Positions 37,348-47,820 are shown, numbered from the stretch's first letter. The stretch is DNA of 64,000 nucleotides from Streptomyces sp. NBC_00162 (GCF_024611995.1 NZ_CP102509.1:1674001-1738000), one strand, 5' to 3'. The notes: generated by a model not told the origin, from the sequence alone. Translations and numbers: made by a program.

Positions 37348-38235
37348 CTATGAGCCGGCTGGACGGCGAACGGCGATGTCCAGGAAGGCGCGGGAAGCCG
37401 GTGTCAGCTGCGCGTTGCGGCTGACCATGATGTTGTGCTGCACGGCGGGCGGCTCCAGGTCCAGGACCAGCGCTCCGGCCCGCTCCGACAGGCCGGCCCA
37501 GGATTCCGTCACCACGGCCAGCCCTGCGCCGCCCAGCACCAGGGGCAGGAACGCCATGCGGTGTTCCGTCTCCACGGCGATGCGGACGTCGATGCCCTGT
37601 GCTTTCAGGTCGTCGACGTATGCGCGGATTCCGGTCCCCCGCTGCCCGACGATCAGCCGGTGCCCTTCGAGCTGTTCGCGTTGCACCGCCCGGCCGGCCG
37701 GGAAGGGGCCGCCCTTCGGGGTGACCAGAACGAGCCGGTGATCTCCCACGTGGTGCGGGACGATGTCGGCACGCGGCAGCGGTGACGAGGTGGTCAGCAG
37801 CCCGAGTTCACACCCTCCCGTGCGCACCCTCTCGACCACGTCCGCGGGGGTCAGGGCGACGCGCAGGCTGAGGGTCACCGCCGGGTGGCGCTCGGCGAAG
37901 CGCTGGACCATGGTGCTGAGGGGTTCGACCGTGGGTGAGGCCATCGCGGCGATCTCCAGGCGCCCGCCGCGCAGTTCACGGACTGCGCCCACGCCGGCCC
38001 TGGCCAGTTCCAGGGCGTGCAGGGCTTCGCGGGCCGGCTGGACCAGTGCGGCGCCCGCCTCGGTGAGGACCGCCTTCCTGCCGAGCCGGTGGAAGAGGCC
38101 GCTGCCCACGTCGCGCTCCAGCACGTGGATGGCCTGCGACAGGGACGGCTGGGATACGTAGAGTGCCGCGGCCGCGCGGTTGAAGCCGCCGTGGTCCACG
38201 ATGGCGAGGAAGTACTCCAGCTGCCGGAAGTCCAC
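37348..38235 (-). CDS. LysR-family regulator
   Basis: A 295-residue protein. The N-terminal winged HTH reads FNRAAAALYVSQPSLSQAIHVLE, followed by a type-2 periplasmic-binding effector domain. It is followed 70 bases later by the dehydrogenase and starts three bases before the MBL-fold hydrolase stop, so it may control either or both. Confidence 0.88.
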   Translation of the reverse strand: MDFRQLEYFLAIVDHGGFNRAAAALYVSQPSLSQAIHVLERDVGSGLFHRLGRKAVLTEAGAALVQPAREALHALELARAGVGAVRELRGGRLEIAAMASPTVEPLSTMVQRFAERHPAVTLSLRVALTPADVVERVRTGGCELGLLTTSSPLPRADIVPHHVGDHRLVLVTPKGGPFPAGRAVQREQLEGHRLIVGQRGTGIRAYVDDLKAQGIDVRIAVETEHRMAFLPLVLGGAGLAVVTESWAGLSERAGALVLDLEPPAVQHNIMVSRNAQLTPASRAFLDIAVRRPAGS

Positions 38236-38238
38236 GGC

Positions 38239-39089
38239 TCAGCCCCGCCGGCCGTCCGCGACGAACCGTACGCTCCCGTCCCCGCCGCGCTGGAGGACGC
38301 CTGCCGTGGGAGCGGGGAAGTGCGTGCCGACGATCAGCGTGCCCGTGTCGGCGTACCGCTCGACGAATGCCCGCCGGGTGGCGGCGGCCAGCGCCGCGTC
38401 GGTGTCGGCGAGGCTGGGGACATCGGGTTCGATGAACTGGACCGGGTGGTGCACGAGGTCACCGGTGATCACCGCGCGTTCCGCCCCGGATTCGACCACG
38501 ACCGCGACCTGTCCCGGGGTGTGCCCGGGAGCGGCTTCCAGGTGCACGCCGTCGCACACCCGGTGATCGGTTTCGACGAAGTCCACGAGACCTCGGTCGA
38601 GCAGCGGCCGCATCGTGTCGCGGAGGCCCGCGTCCGCCTCGTCGGCCCAGTGCTCCCATTCCACGCGTGTGACCAGGTGGCGTGCGCGGGGAAGGTCGGC
38701 ACCCACTTCCCGTCCACCAGGCGGGTGTTCCACCCGACGTGGTCGAAGTGAAGGTGGGTGCACACCACGGTGTCGATCGATTCCGGAGGGTAGCCGAGGG
38801 CGGCGAGGTCCTGGAGCCACGCCGAGTCCAGCATGCTCAGGAACGGCACCGAAGGCCGGGCGTTGCCGACGCACGTGTCCACGAGGATCCTGCGCGTGCC
38901 GGTGTCCACGAGCAGCCCGTGCACCGAGATCACGAAGGTGCCGTCCGCCCTGCTGAACTCGGGCGCCGGCCAGGGGTACCGCTTCAGGAGCGCGGTGTCG
39001 TCCGTCCGGAGGGCCGCCGTGAGGGGCACGGTGACCTCCGCCTCCAGCACCTTGTGCATCACCGTCGTACCGATGCGCCACGTCGTCAT
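38239..39089 (-). CDS. Metallo-beta-lactamase-fold hydrolase, frame break at 38688-38691
   Basis: The metal motif THLHFDHVGWN is intact and further ligands follow the break (APGHTPGQ, ITGDLVHHP, GTHFP). The frame shifts at a run of four G; one restored base gives 283 residues. ATG 39089 follows GTGGAGG. The family includes lactonases and quorum-signal hydrolases as well as other esterases, and no substrate can be assigned. It is divergent from a carboxylesterase with overlapping promoters, so the two may act on related esters. Confidence 0.83.
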
Positions 39090-39117
39090 TCGAGCCTCCA
39101 CTGTATTGATGGATCGA

Positions 39118-39153
39118 ATAATATTGACGGACGCCATAAATACGCAATAAATT
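39118..39153. promoter_or_regulatory. Overlapping divergent promoters, MBL hydrolase and carboxylesterase
   Basis: AT-rich patch. Plus strand: TTGACG (39124-39129) and TAAATT (39148-39153), spacer 18. Minus strand: TTGCGT (39147-39142) and TATTAT (39123-39118), spacer 18. The two promoters interlock, so the two genes probably compete or share one regulator. Confidence 0.5.
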
Positions 39154-39198
39154 GGAGTGGTCCAAGATCCTCGATCCCGGTCTGGAAGGACGCACTGG

Positions 39199-40692
39199 AT
39201 GGGTTCCGCTCAAGGCCGCACCGCGCCCGTCGTGAACACGCGATCGGGCCCGGTCCGCGGCGTAGTCGAAGACGACCTGGTCGTGTTCAAGGGCGTGCCG
39301 TACGCGGCGCCGCCCGTCGGGCCCCTCCGGTGGCGCCCCGCGCAGCCGCATCAGGGGTGGAACGGCACTCTCGACGCGACGGCGTACGGCCCCGGTTCGC
39401 CGCAAGCCGTCCGCGAGGGCGACCCGATACTCGGCGGCCACGGCTTCCCGCCCTTCGACGAGGACTGTCTGACGCTCAACGTGTGGACGCCCGGCACCGA
39501 CGACGCCCGCCGTCCCGTCCTGGTCTGGATCCACGGCGGCGCCTTCATCTCCGGGTCCGGGGCGATGCCGAACTACTCCGGCGAGACCTTCGCTCGGGGC
39601 GGCGACCTGGTGGTGGTGAACCTCAACTACCGGCTCGGACCGCTCGGCCTCCTCTCCTTCGCCTCGGACGACGGCGCCGAGTGCGGCAACGTCTGGCTCA
39701 CCGACCAGCTCGCCGCGCTGCGTTGGGTCCAGGACAACATCGCCGCCTTCGGCGGAGATCCCGGCAACGTCACCGTCGCCGGCCAGTCCGCCGGCGCCCT
39801 TTCCACCGCGGCACTCGCGGGCCACGGAGGTGACGGCCGGCTGTTCCGCCGAGCCATCCTCCAGAGCGTCCCGCTCGCCATGCCCCTCGCCACGCCTGAC
39901 GAGTCCCTTGCCCGCACCGCCGCCTATCTGGAGATCATCGGCGTGAAGGACGTGGACGAGCTGCGCACGGTGCCGTGGCCGCGACTGGTCGAGGCCACCG
40001 CCGGACTCCTCGCGGCCACCACGCAATGGGGCCACTGGACCGCGCCGTTCATGCCGGTGCTCGACGGCTCGACCGCACCACGGCAGCCGGCCCTGAACCT
40101 GCTCGACGGTCCGGGCGCGGACATCGACGTCCTGATCGGCTGGACCAGCGAGGAGTCCGCGTTCACCTTCGCGCTGGGCGAGACGTACGCGTCGGCGACC
40201 AGGGAACAGGTGCTCCGCCGGGCACGGGACGGCTTCGGCGACGGCGCGGCCGAAGCGTACGCGGCGTACGAGGCCGCCCGCCCGGGCGCCCGGCCGATCG
40301 ACGTCCTCATCGACCTGACCACCGACGAGCTGTTCAGGAAGCCCACCCTGGCGTTCGCGGAGGCGCGGGCGGCGCGGGGCCGCCCGGTCTGGGCGTACGA
40401 GTTCGGCTTCCCCACCCCCGCGCACGAGGGCCGCCTGGGTGCCCCGCACTGCCTGGACCTGCCGTTCGTCTTCGACAATTTCGCCGCGTGGTCGCACGCG
40501 CCGTTCCTGGCGGGCATGGACACCGGAAGCAGGGACGGCCTCGCCGGCACCATGCACCGGGCATGGATCTCGTTCATACGAAGCGGCGACCCCAACCACC
40601 CGGCCATGCCCCGCTGGGACCGCTACGACCAGCAGTCCCGCACCACCATGCGCTTCGACACCGTCACTACGGCCGTTTCACATCATCGATAG
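39199..40692 (+). CDS. Carboxylesterase type B
   Basis: A 497-residue alpha/beta hydrolase from ATG 39199, preceded by AAGGA. The family signature is EDCLTLNVWTP; the oxyanion hole is IHGGAF; the nucleophile Ser lies in AGQSAGA. The acidic residue is probably in the TSEESAF segment, and His is in GAPHCLDLPFVF. No signal peptide, so it is cytoplasmic. Its 3' end overlaps the convergent SpoIIE-type gene by 26 bases. Confidence 0.88.
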   Translation: MGSAQGRTAPVVNTRSGPVRGVVEDDLVVFKGVPYAAPPVGPLRWRPAQPHQGWNGTLDATAYGPGSPQAVREGDPILGGHGFPPFDEDCLTLNVWTPGTDDARRPVLVWIHGGAFISGSGAMPNYSGETFARGGDLVVVNLNYRLGPLGLLSFASDDGAECGNVWLTDQLAALRWVQDNIAAFGGDPGNVTVAGQSAGALSTAALAGHGGDGRLFRRAILQSVPLAMPLATPDESLARTAAYLEIIGVKDVDELRTVPWPRLVEATAGLLAATTQWGHWTAPFMPVLDGSTAPRQPALNLLDGPGADIDVLIGWTSEESAFTFALGETYASATREQVLRRARDGFGDGAAEAYAAYEAARPGARPIDVLIDLTTDELFRKPTLAFAEARAARGRPVWAYEFGFPTPAHEGRLGAPHCLDLPFVFDNFAAWSHAPFLAGMDTGSRDGLAGTMHRAWISFIRSGDPNHPAMPRWDRYDQQSRTTMRFDTVTTAVSHHR

Positions 40693-42751
40693 CCTGCTCC
40701 GTCCAGATGGTCTTCCCGGTACGGGTGAACCGGCTGCCCCAGCGGTCGGCGAGCTGGGCGACGAGGAAGAGGCCGCGCCCGCCTTCGTCCGTCTCCCGGG
40801 CGCGGCGCAGGCGTGGCTGGGTGCTACTCGGGTCGGACACCTCGCAGATGAGCTTCTCGTCCCGGATGAGCCGGAGCCCGACCGGGCCGCCGGCGTACCG
40901 GATGGCGTTCGTGACGAGTTCACTGGCGACGAGTTCCGTCACGAAGCCGAGGTCCTCCAACTGCCAATCGGACAGCTGGCCCGTCACCAGCTCGCGGGCA
41001 TGCGCCACGAGGGACAGGTCGGCTTCGAGTTCCCACTCCGCGACCTGATCGGACGAGAGGGCGTGGGTACGGGCGAGCAGCAAGGCGACGTCGTCGGCGG
41101 GCTCTTGGGACAGAACGCTGTCGAAGACGCTCTGGCAGATCTCGCCCAGGGGCCGGCTCGAGTCCGCGCCGGCGAGCGATCTCCGCAGTCTCTCCATCCC
41201 CTGCTCGATGTCGCCGCCGCGGCTCTCGACGAGCCCGTCCGTGAAGAACGCCAGCATGCTGCCCGGCTGTACGCCGAACTCCGTTACCTCGAACGGCATT
41301 CCGCCGACTCCCAGCAGCGGTCCTGGCACCATGCCGACGAAGGCCGGCTCCTCACCGGGTGACAGCAGGGCCGGCGGCGGATGTCCCGCGGTGGCGGCGG
41401 AGCACTCTCTCGTCACCGGGTCGTAGACGGCGTACAGGCACGTCGCTCCGAGCACGGCCGTCTCGGAGCGGGATTCGCCGGTCGTCTGTTCGCTGGAGAG
41501 ACCGAGCACCAGGTCGTCCAGGTGTGTGAGGAGCTCACCCGGATCCAGGTCGACGTCTGCCAGGGTCTGCACCGCGGTCCGCAGCCGCGCCATGGCCGCG
41601 GTGGCATCGAGGCCGTGGCCGACGACATCGCCGACGACGAACGCCACGCGCAGCGACGGCAGGGGGATCACGTCGAACCAGTCCCCGCCGACTCCCGCAC
41701 CGCCGCCCGCCGGCTGGTAGACGCCCACCGTCTCGGCGGCCGTGAACTCCAGGGCCGAGCGCGGCAACAGGCTTCGTTGCAGAGCCTCCGCCGACCGGTG
41801 TTCCTTGGTGAAGCGGCGAGCGTTGTCCACGCCGAGTGCGGCCCTGGACACGACGTCCTGGAGGAGGGCGGCGTCCTGCTCGCCGAACGCGGCGGGCAGC
41901 TGGCTGCGCCAGACCGTCACGCAGCCGAGGATGAGACCTCGTGCGTACAGCGGCACCGCCACGGAGGAGTGCGCCCCGCTGGGGACGAGCAGCGGCAGGC
42001 TCTCGGGATCCACGCCGAGCCTCGCGCGGAGACCGGCGATGTCGGACACCAGCACCGGCCGTCCCTCCATGAGGGGACTCATCAAGGCACTGTCCGATAC
42101 GGGAGGAAGTGCCTCTCCCACCGCCAGGAGGGCCTCCGCGGAGATCTCCGGGCTCTGCGCGGCAGCGGTCCGGCGCAGCCGGACGTCGCCGCTGGCCTTG
42201 AGGTGTGCCGGCTCGTCGCCCACCAGCACCGGCTCCGCGAGATCCACGGTCGCCAGGTCCGCGAAGTCGGGGACGAGCAGATCGACGATGGCCTCGGCCA
42301 TCTCCGTCACGTCCAGGGAGGCGCCGATCGTCGCGGCGGCCGCCTGGGACAGCTCCGTACGGCGTCGCTCCGAGTCGCGCTCGGCAGCCTGCGCCGCGGT
42401 TTCGGCCGACGTGACCAGTACCAGCCACGCAGCACCCGACGCGGAATCGCCCGCAGCCCGCGTCCGTGTCCGTGTCCCGAGCCGGACCACCGTGAACGCC
42501 AGGCCGCCCGCCCTGCCCGACCGGTCCCCGCCGAGCGCTCCCACAAGGCGCCCGCCCGAGCCGGCTTCCGCTCCCTTGCTCGGAAGCACCGCCAGCAAGG
42601 GAGCGCACAACTCCCCTGGCGAGCACTGCAGCAGCGTCGCAGCCGTCCCGGAACAGGCGATGACCACGCCCTCGTCGTCCAGTACGACGGCTGCCGTGTC
42701 CATGACCGACGCCGAGGTCGGGCTCGGGCCGCGATGCTCCGGTTCGCGCAT
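40667..42751 (-). CDS. SpoIIE-type phosphatase with PAS, GAF and histidine-kinase-like ATPase domains
   Basis: A 694-residue signalling protein. A PAS-like region (about 15-120) and a GAF domain (about 150-320) precede a PP2C/SpoIIE phosphatase (about 340-560) with GGDWFDV, GDVVGHGLDA and FFTDGLVES metal motifs. The last 120 residues form an RsbW-like ATPase domain (ELVTNAIRYA, GGRGLFLV). Such proteins switch anti-sigma-factor antagonists in stress or development pathways; this class is numerous in Streptomyces. The signal is unknown. Confidence 0.9.
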   Translation of the reverse strand: MREPEHRGPSPTSASVMDTAAVVLDDEGVVIACSGTAATLLQCSPGELCAPLLAVLPSKGAEAGSGGRLVGALGGDRSGRAGGLAFTVVRLGTRTRTRAAGDSASGAAWLVLVTSAETAAQAAERDSERRRTELSQAAAATIGASLDVTEMAEAIVDLLVPDFADLATVDLAEPVLVGDEPAHLKASGDVRLRRTAAAQSPEISAEALLAVGEALPPVSDSALMSPLMEGRPVLVSDIAGLRARLGVDPESLPLLVPSGAHSSVAVPLYARGLILGCVTVWRSQLPAAFGEQDAALLQDVVSRAALGVDNARRFTKEHRSAEALQRSLLPRSALEFTAAETVGVYQPAGGGAGVGGDWFDVIPLPSLRVAFVVGDVVGHGLDATAAMARLRTAVQTLADVDLDPGELLTHLDDLVLGLSSEQTTGESRSETAVLGATCLYAVYDPVTRECSAATAGHPPPALLSPGEEPAFVGMVPGPLLGVGGMPFEVTEFGVQPGSMLAFFTDGLVESRGGDIEQGMERLRRSLAGADSSRPLGEICQSVFDSVLSQEPADDVALLLARTHALSSDQVAEWELEADLSLVAHARELVTGQLSDWQLEDLGFVTELVASELVTNAIRYAGGPVGLRLIRDEKLICEVSDPSSTQPRLRRARETDEGGRGLFLVAQLADRWGSRFTRTGKTIWTEQAIDDVKRP

Positions 42752-42838
42752 GTCGCCTCCACACGGCGTGACCTTCAGTATCCCGCCCGGGGGCCCACCC
42801 GGCGACCGGGCCCCGCACGAGCGTCCGGCAGTCCTGCG

Positions 42839-44566
42839 TCAGGCCCCCTTCCCGGCCAGAAACCTTCGCAGCCTCGTCAGCGGCCACGTGTTGACGACGT
42901 CGTCCTTGGTCAGCCAGCCGCGCTGCGCCGTCGCCACCCCGTAGCGCATGTACGGAAGGTGCGTGGTGGCGTGCGCGTCGGAGTTCACGGCGAACTTCAC
43001 GCCGTACCGCTTCGCGCGCAGGATGTCCTCGTCACACAGGTCGAGCCGCTCGGGATGGGCGTTGATCTCCAGCACGGTGCCCGTCCGCGCGCAGGCCTCG
43101 AAGACGGCGTCGAAGTCGGCGTCGATGCCCGGGCGCTTGCCGATCCGGCGGGTCGTGGGGTGGCCGATGACGGCGACGTTCGGGTTCTCGCAGGCGCGGA
43201 CGAGGCGGCGGGTGAGTTCCTGCCTGCTCTGGTTGAAGTGGGAGTGGACGGAGGCCACGCAGATGTCGAACTCCGCGAGGAACTCGTCGGGCCAGTCCAG
43301 GGCGCCGTCCGGGCCGATGTTGAGTTCCGTGCCGTGCAGCAGCCGCATCCGGTGGTGCGCGCCGTCCAGTGCGCGGACCTGCTCGCGCTGGGCAAGGATC
43401 TTCTCGCTGGTCATGCGCTGCATGGACAGGTTCGGGGCGTGGTCGGTGACCGCGTAGTACGCGTAGCCGCGGGCGGCAGCGGCGGCGATCATGTCCTCCA
43501 GCGGGGCCAGCCCGTCGGTGAGGTCGGTGTGGGTGTGCAGATCGCCGCGGATGTCCTTGTCCGCCAGGAGGTCGGGAAGTTCGCCGCGCAGCCCGGCCGC
43601 GATCTCGCCGCGGTCCTCGCGCAGCGTCGGCGGTATCCAGGGCAGCCCGAGCGCGGCGTATACGGCCTCCTCCGTCTCGGAGGTGACGCTCTCGCCGCTC
43701 TCGGTGTCGAAGAGCCCGTACTCGGAGAGCTTGAGGCCCTGGCGCACCGCGAGCTCCCGGGTGCGGATGTTGTGGGCCTTGGAGCCGGTGAAGTACTGCA
43801 GCCCCGCGCCCCAGGAGGCGGGCGGCAGGACCCGTAGGTCCACCTGGAGGCCGGTGGTGGTCCGTACGGAGGTCTTCTTCTCCCCGTGGGCGATGACCTC
43901 GGCCGTGTGCGGGTGGGCGGTGAGGGCGTCCATGAAGGGGGCCGACCGGCGGGCGGCCACCAGGATGTCGACATCGCCGATGGTCTCCTTCATCCGGCGC
44001 AGGGATCCCGCGTACGCGCACCGGACGCAGCCGCGGATGTCCGACAGTTCGGCGACGAGCTGCTCGGCGACCTCCATGGCCGCGCTGACGAGGATCCGGC
44101 CCTCGCCGGCCTTCTGCAGCACCGAGATGCCGTGCAGGATGTTGTCCTCGGTGCGCTCGCCGAAGCCCTTCAGGTCGCGCAGCCGCTCCTGCCGGATGGC
44201 GTCGACCAGCTGGTCGACCGAGGTGATGCCCAGTTCCTCGTACAGCAGCATGGCCTTGCGGGGGCCGAGGCCCGGAATCCTGATCAGCTCGCGCACCCCG
44301 GCCGGTACGGACGCCCTGGCCTCGTCGACAAAGGGCATGCGGCCGGTGCGCAGGTACTCGAGGATCTTGTCGGCGACCGATCTGCCGACGTTGGGGATCT
44401 CGCGCAGGCCCTTGGCATCGAGGGTCGAGACGTCCTGCGGGTAGCCCCCGACGGCGCGGGCGGCCTTCTCGTAGGCGCGCGCCTTGAAGGCCTCCCCGCC
44501 TCGGATCGCGACGAGGTCGGCGTACTCCTGGAGGAGCGCCTCGACCTCGTCGTTGGCTCGGGCCAT
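42839..44566 (-). CDS. polX: DNA polymerase/3'-5' exonuclease PolX
   Basis: A 575-residue protein from ATG 44566 with GGAG close upstream. The N-terminal half is a family-X polymerase with two helix-hairpin-helix segments (LREIPNVGRSVADKI, IRIPGLGPRKA) and the active-site pair IGDVDILVA. The C-terminal half is a PHP phosphoesterase (GDLHTHTDLTDG, AVTDHAPN, HPTTRRIG, EINAHPERLD, NSDAHAT). PolX acts in base-excision repair and gap filling. It is divergent from a CapA-like gene with a 68-base gap. Confidence 0.92.
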   Translation of the reverse strand: MARANDEVEALLQEYADLVAIRGGEAFKARAYEKAARAVGGYPQDVSTLDAKGLREIPNVGRSVADKILEYLRTGRMPFVDEARASVPAGVRELIRIPGLGPRKAMLLYEELGITSVDQLVDAIRQERLRDLKGFGERTEDNILHGISVLQKAGEGRILVSAAMEVAEQLVAELSDIRGCVRCAYAGSLRRMKETIGDVDILVAARRSAPFMDALTAHPHTAEVIAHGEKKTSVRTTTGLQVDLRVLPPASWGAGLQYFTGSKAHNIRTRELAVRQGLKLSEYGLFDTESGESVTSETEEAVYAALGLPWIPPTLREDRGEIAAGLRGELPDLLADKDIRGDLHTHTDLTDGLAPLEDMIAAAAARGYAYYAVTDHAPNLSMQRMTSEKILAQREQVRALDGAHHRMRLLHGTELNIGPDGALDWPDEFLAEFDICVASVHSHFNQSRQELTRRLVRACENPNVAVIGHPTTRRIGKRPGIDADFDAVFEACARTGTVLEINAHPERLDLCDEDILRAKRYGVKFAVNSDAHATTHLPYMRYGVATAQRGWLTKDDVVNTWPLTRLRRFLAGKGA

Positions 44567-44634
44567 GTCTCCAGGGTGCCCCCGCGTGCCCCGGGCGGGC
44601 ACGCCGGACGCCCGCGTGTGGCTAGCCTGGAGAC

Positions 44635-45782
44635 ATGGGCGGCGAGCTCGTGACGCTGTTCCTCGCCGGTGACGTGATGCTCGGGCGCGGCGTCGACCAG
44701 ATCCTTCCGCACCCCGGCGATCCGGGCCTGGCGGAGGCGTACGTCACCGATGCCCGCACGTACGTCGAGCTGGCGGAGGCCGCGAACGGCGCGGTTCCCC
44801 GGCGGGCGGCCTTCTCCTGGCCGTGGGGAGAGGCACTGGACCTCCTCGACGCGGCCGCGCCCGATGCCCGGATCCTCAATCTGGAGACCTCGGTCACCCG
44901 GAGTGACGACGCCTGGCCCGACAAGGGGGTCCACTACCGGATGCACCCCGCCAACCTGCCCGCTCTGGCCGCCGCCCGGCCCGACGTCTGCGTCCTCGCC
45001 AACAACCACGTCCTGGACTACGGCCGCCGCGGGCTGGCCGAGACCCTCGGCTCGCTCGCCGCCGCGGGGCTGCGGACGGCGGGGGCCGGACGGGACCTCG
45101 CCGAGGCGCGGCGGCCCGCGATCCTTCCCCTCCCGGGGGCCGGCGCCTGCTGGTCTTCTCTCTGGGGATGGCCTCCAGCGGTATCCCCCACAGCTGGGCC
45201 GCCACGGCGGAACGCAGCGGGATCGACTTCCTCTACGAGGCCTCGGACGCCGCCGCGGCCGTCGTGGCCGGCCGTGTCCGGCGGGCGAAACGGTCCGGCG
45301 ACCTCGCGGTCGTCTCGATCCACTGGGGTTCCAACTGGGGCCACACCGTCCCGCGCGACCAGATCCGCTTCGCGCACGCGCTCGTCGACGGCGGCGCGGA
45401 CCTCGTCCACGGGCACTCCTCGCACCATCCGCGCCCGTCCGAGGTGTACCGGGGGCGTCTGGTCCTCTACGGCTGCGGCGACCTGATCGACGACTACGAG
45501 GGCATCGGCGGCCACGAGCGGTACCGGGACGATCTGCGCCTGCTGTACCTCGTCTCGCTGGAGCCGGACACCGGGCGGCTCGACCACGCCCGCCTCGTCC
45601 CCCTGCAAGCCCACCGGATGCGCCTGCGGAACGCCTCCCGGGAGGACTCCGACTGGCTCCACGGGGTCCTCACCCGCTCCAGCCGGGAATTCGGCACCCG
45701 CATCACCCGCGACCCGCGCGGCGACCTCACCGTCCACCCGGGGACCGGCTCGCGCCTGCCGCCGGTGGGGGTTCACCCGTAA
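44635..45782 (+). CDS. CapA-like polyglutamate/capsule-synthesis metallophosphatase-fold protein, frame break at 45135-45139
   Basis: Motifs LFLAGDVMLGRG, LNLETSVT and ANNHVLDYG form the metallophosphatase core; SIHWGSNWGH and HGHSSHHPRPSEVYRG follow the break. The frame shifts at a run of five G; one restored base gives 382 residues. The family contains CapA/PgsA of poly-gamma-glutamate export, but no capB or capC partners are nearby and there is no signal peptide, so the biological role is uncertain. Confidence 0.83.
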
Positions 45783-45848
45783 CCGATCGGACGCCGGCGG
45801 GTTAACAGAGGGGCCTTCGAGAGGCATGTCGATCCGAAGGAAGCGTGC

Positions 45849-47771
45849 ATGGCGCAGGAGCACACGACGTCCCTCCGGCTGCGCCTTCGGTACCGGTTCG
45901 ACAATCTGGTGGCAGGCGGAACCGCCGCGCTGATCGGCTGGCTCGCCGTGGCCTGCCTTGTCGTGGTGGTCCCGGCGAGCGCGGTGCTCGTGTGGGCGGA
46001 CCGGTCGACCCCGACGACCCTCTCCGGCCGGCTCACGGCGGTGTGGGTCAGCGTCGGGCAGACGCTCAAGATCGGGGGCGCGGTCGGCTCCCCTCTCTAC
46101 GTGCTGGCATCGGTGGCGCTCGCCCTGGTCGGCCTGCTGTTCGTGTCGGCGCTGGTCAGTCTGATCACCACCGGCATCAACCGGCGCATCATGTCGCTTC
46201 GCCTCGGCCACTCCACCGTGCTGGAAGCGGGGCACACGGTCGTCCTGGGATGGTCCGATCAGATCTTTCCCGTGGCCGGGGAGCTGGTGGCCGCCAACGC
46301 GAACCAGCGCCGGTCGGCCATCGCCGTCCTCGCCCCGAAGGACAAGGTGGAGATGGAAGACGAGCTCTCCACCCGTATCGACGACCGGGGCAGGACACGC
46401 ATCATCTGCCGCAACGGCAGCACCACCGACCCGACGGAGCTGGTCCGGGTGAGTCCGCGGACCGCGAAGGCCGTGCTCGTGCTGCCGCCCGACGGGGAAG
46501 CCGGCGACGCCCACGTGGTGAAGACCCTGCTCGCCCTCAACGCGGCCGTCCCCGAGGCCGGCGACGCGGTGGTGGTGGCCGCCGTCCGTGACACCCGCAA
46601 CCATGTCACCGCCAGGCTGGCCGCCGGGCCGGGCGGACACGTCTTGTGCGTCGACGACATCATCGCCCGGCTCCTCGTGCAGACCGCCCGCCAGCCCGGC
46701 CTCTCGCTCGTGTACCAGGAACTGCTGGACTTCGCGGGCGACGAGTTCTACACCGTTCCCGCCGGGGATCTCGCGGGGCGTGCTTTCGGCGAGGCCCTGC
46801 TGTCGTTCGCCACGTCCTGCGTGGTCGGCCTGCTGCACGCCGACGGAGGCGTCGCCCTCAACCCGGACCCGGGCGCGACGATCGGCGCGAGCGACCGGAT
46901 CATCGTCATCTCGCAGGACGACGACACGGCCGTACGGGCGGACGTGGCCTCCTGCGTCGACGAGGACGCGATCGTCACGGCCCGGCCTAGGATCCCCCGG
47001 GCCGAACGCCTGCTCCTGCTCGGCTGGAACCGCCGGGCTCCGTACATCGTGGATCAGCTCGACCAGTACGTGAGCCCCGGAAGCGTGCTCGACGTCGTGG
47101 CCCTCGACGAGGGTGACGGCGGCGGCTGCACCGCGGCGACCCGGCGCCGTCTCGAAGTGGCCTTCCACGGCGGCGACATCACCGATCCGCGCGTCCTGGC
47201 CAAGCTGGACGTGCCGTCGTACGACAGCGTGATCGTCATCGGTGAGGCGGATCCGGTGGCCACGGCCACGACCGTGTCCGCGCCGCCCACGGACACGGAG
47301 GAGTCGCTGGCGGACAACAGGACGCTGGTCACGCTGCTGCACCTGCGGGCCATCGCGGAGGCCGCGCAGCGGGAACTCATCCTCACCACCGAGATGTCCG
47401 ACGACGGCAACCGGCTCCTCGCGCCTGCCCGGGAAGGCGCCGACTTCATCGTGAGCGGCCGGCTGATCAGTGTCCTGATGACCCAGATCTCGGAGAGCCG
47501 CTACCTCGCCGACGTCTTCGAGGAGCTTTTCGACGCGGAGGGCAGCGAGTTCCACCTCAAACCGGCCGCGGACTACGTCCGGGCCGGTCATGAGGTCTCG
47601 TTCGGCACGCTCGTCGAGTCCGCGCGCCGCCGCCGTGAATGCGCCGTCGGCTACCGGCTGCGCGCGCAGACCGCCACGGGCCCCGCCTACGGGCTGAGGA
47701 TCAACCCCGACAAGCGGGAACGGGTCCGTCTCTGCGAGGGGGACTGGCTGATCGTGCTCGCCGAAAGCTGA
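45849..47771 (+). CDS. CASTOR/POLLUX-like ion channel with RCK domains
   Basis: A 640-residue protein. Two N-terminal membrane segments (about 24-50 and 85-112) flank a pore-like loop. The soluble region contains two tandem nucleotide-binding-like regulatory domains: VVLGWSDQIFPV near residue 125 and LLLLGWNRRAPYIVDQL near 395. This arrangement is that of the CASTOR/POLLUX cation channels of plants and their bacterial relatives. ATG 45849 follows GAAGG. It probably gates cation flow at the membrane in response to a ligand; ion and ligand are not known. Confidence 0.83.
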   Translation: MAQEHTTSLRLRLRYRFDNLVAGGTAALIGWLAVACLVVVVPASAVLVWADRSTPTTLSGRLTAVWVSVGQTLKIGGAVGSPLYVLASVALALVGLLFVSALVSLITTGINRRIMSLRLGHSTVLEAGHTVVLGWSDQIFPVAGELVAANANQRRSAIAVLAPKDKVEMEDELSTRIDDRGRTRIICRNGSTTDPTELVRVSPRTAKAVLVLPPDGEAGDAHVVKTLLALNAAVPEAGDAVVVAAVRDTRNHVTARLAAGPGGHVLCVDDIIARLLVQTARQPGLSLVYQELLDFAGDEFYTVPAGDLAGRAFGEALLSFATSCVVGLLHADGGVALNPDPGATIGASDRIIVISQDDDTAVRADVASCVDEDAIVTARPRIPRAERLLLLGWNRRAPYIVDQLDQYVSPGSVLDVVALDEGDGGGCTAATRRRLEVAFHGGDITDPRVLAKLDVPSYDSVIVIGEADPVATATTVSAPPTDTEESLADNRTLVTLLHLRAIAEAAQRELILTTEMSDDGNRLLAPAREGADFIVSGRLISVLMTQISESRYLADVFEELFDAEGSEFHLKPAADYVRAGHEVSFGTLVESARRRRECAVGYRLRAQTATGPAYGLRINPDKRERVRLCEGDWLIVLAES

Positions 47772-47820
47772 CGCGGCACGGTCGCACGGCTGCCACGGCC
47801 GCAGCCGCCGAACCGGCCGC

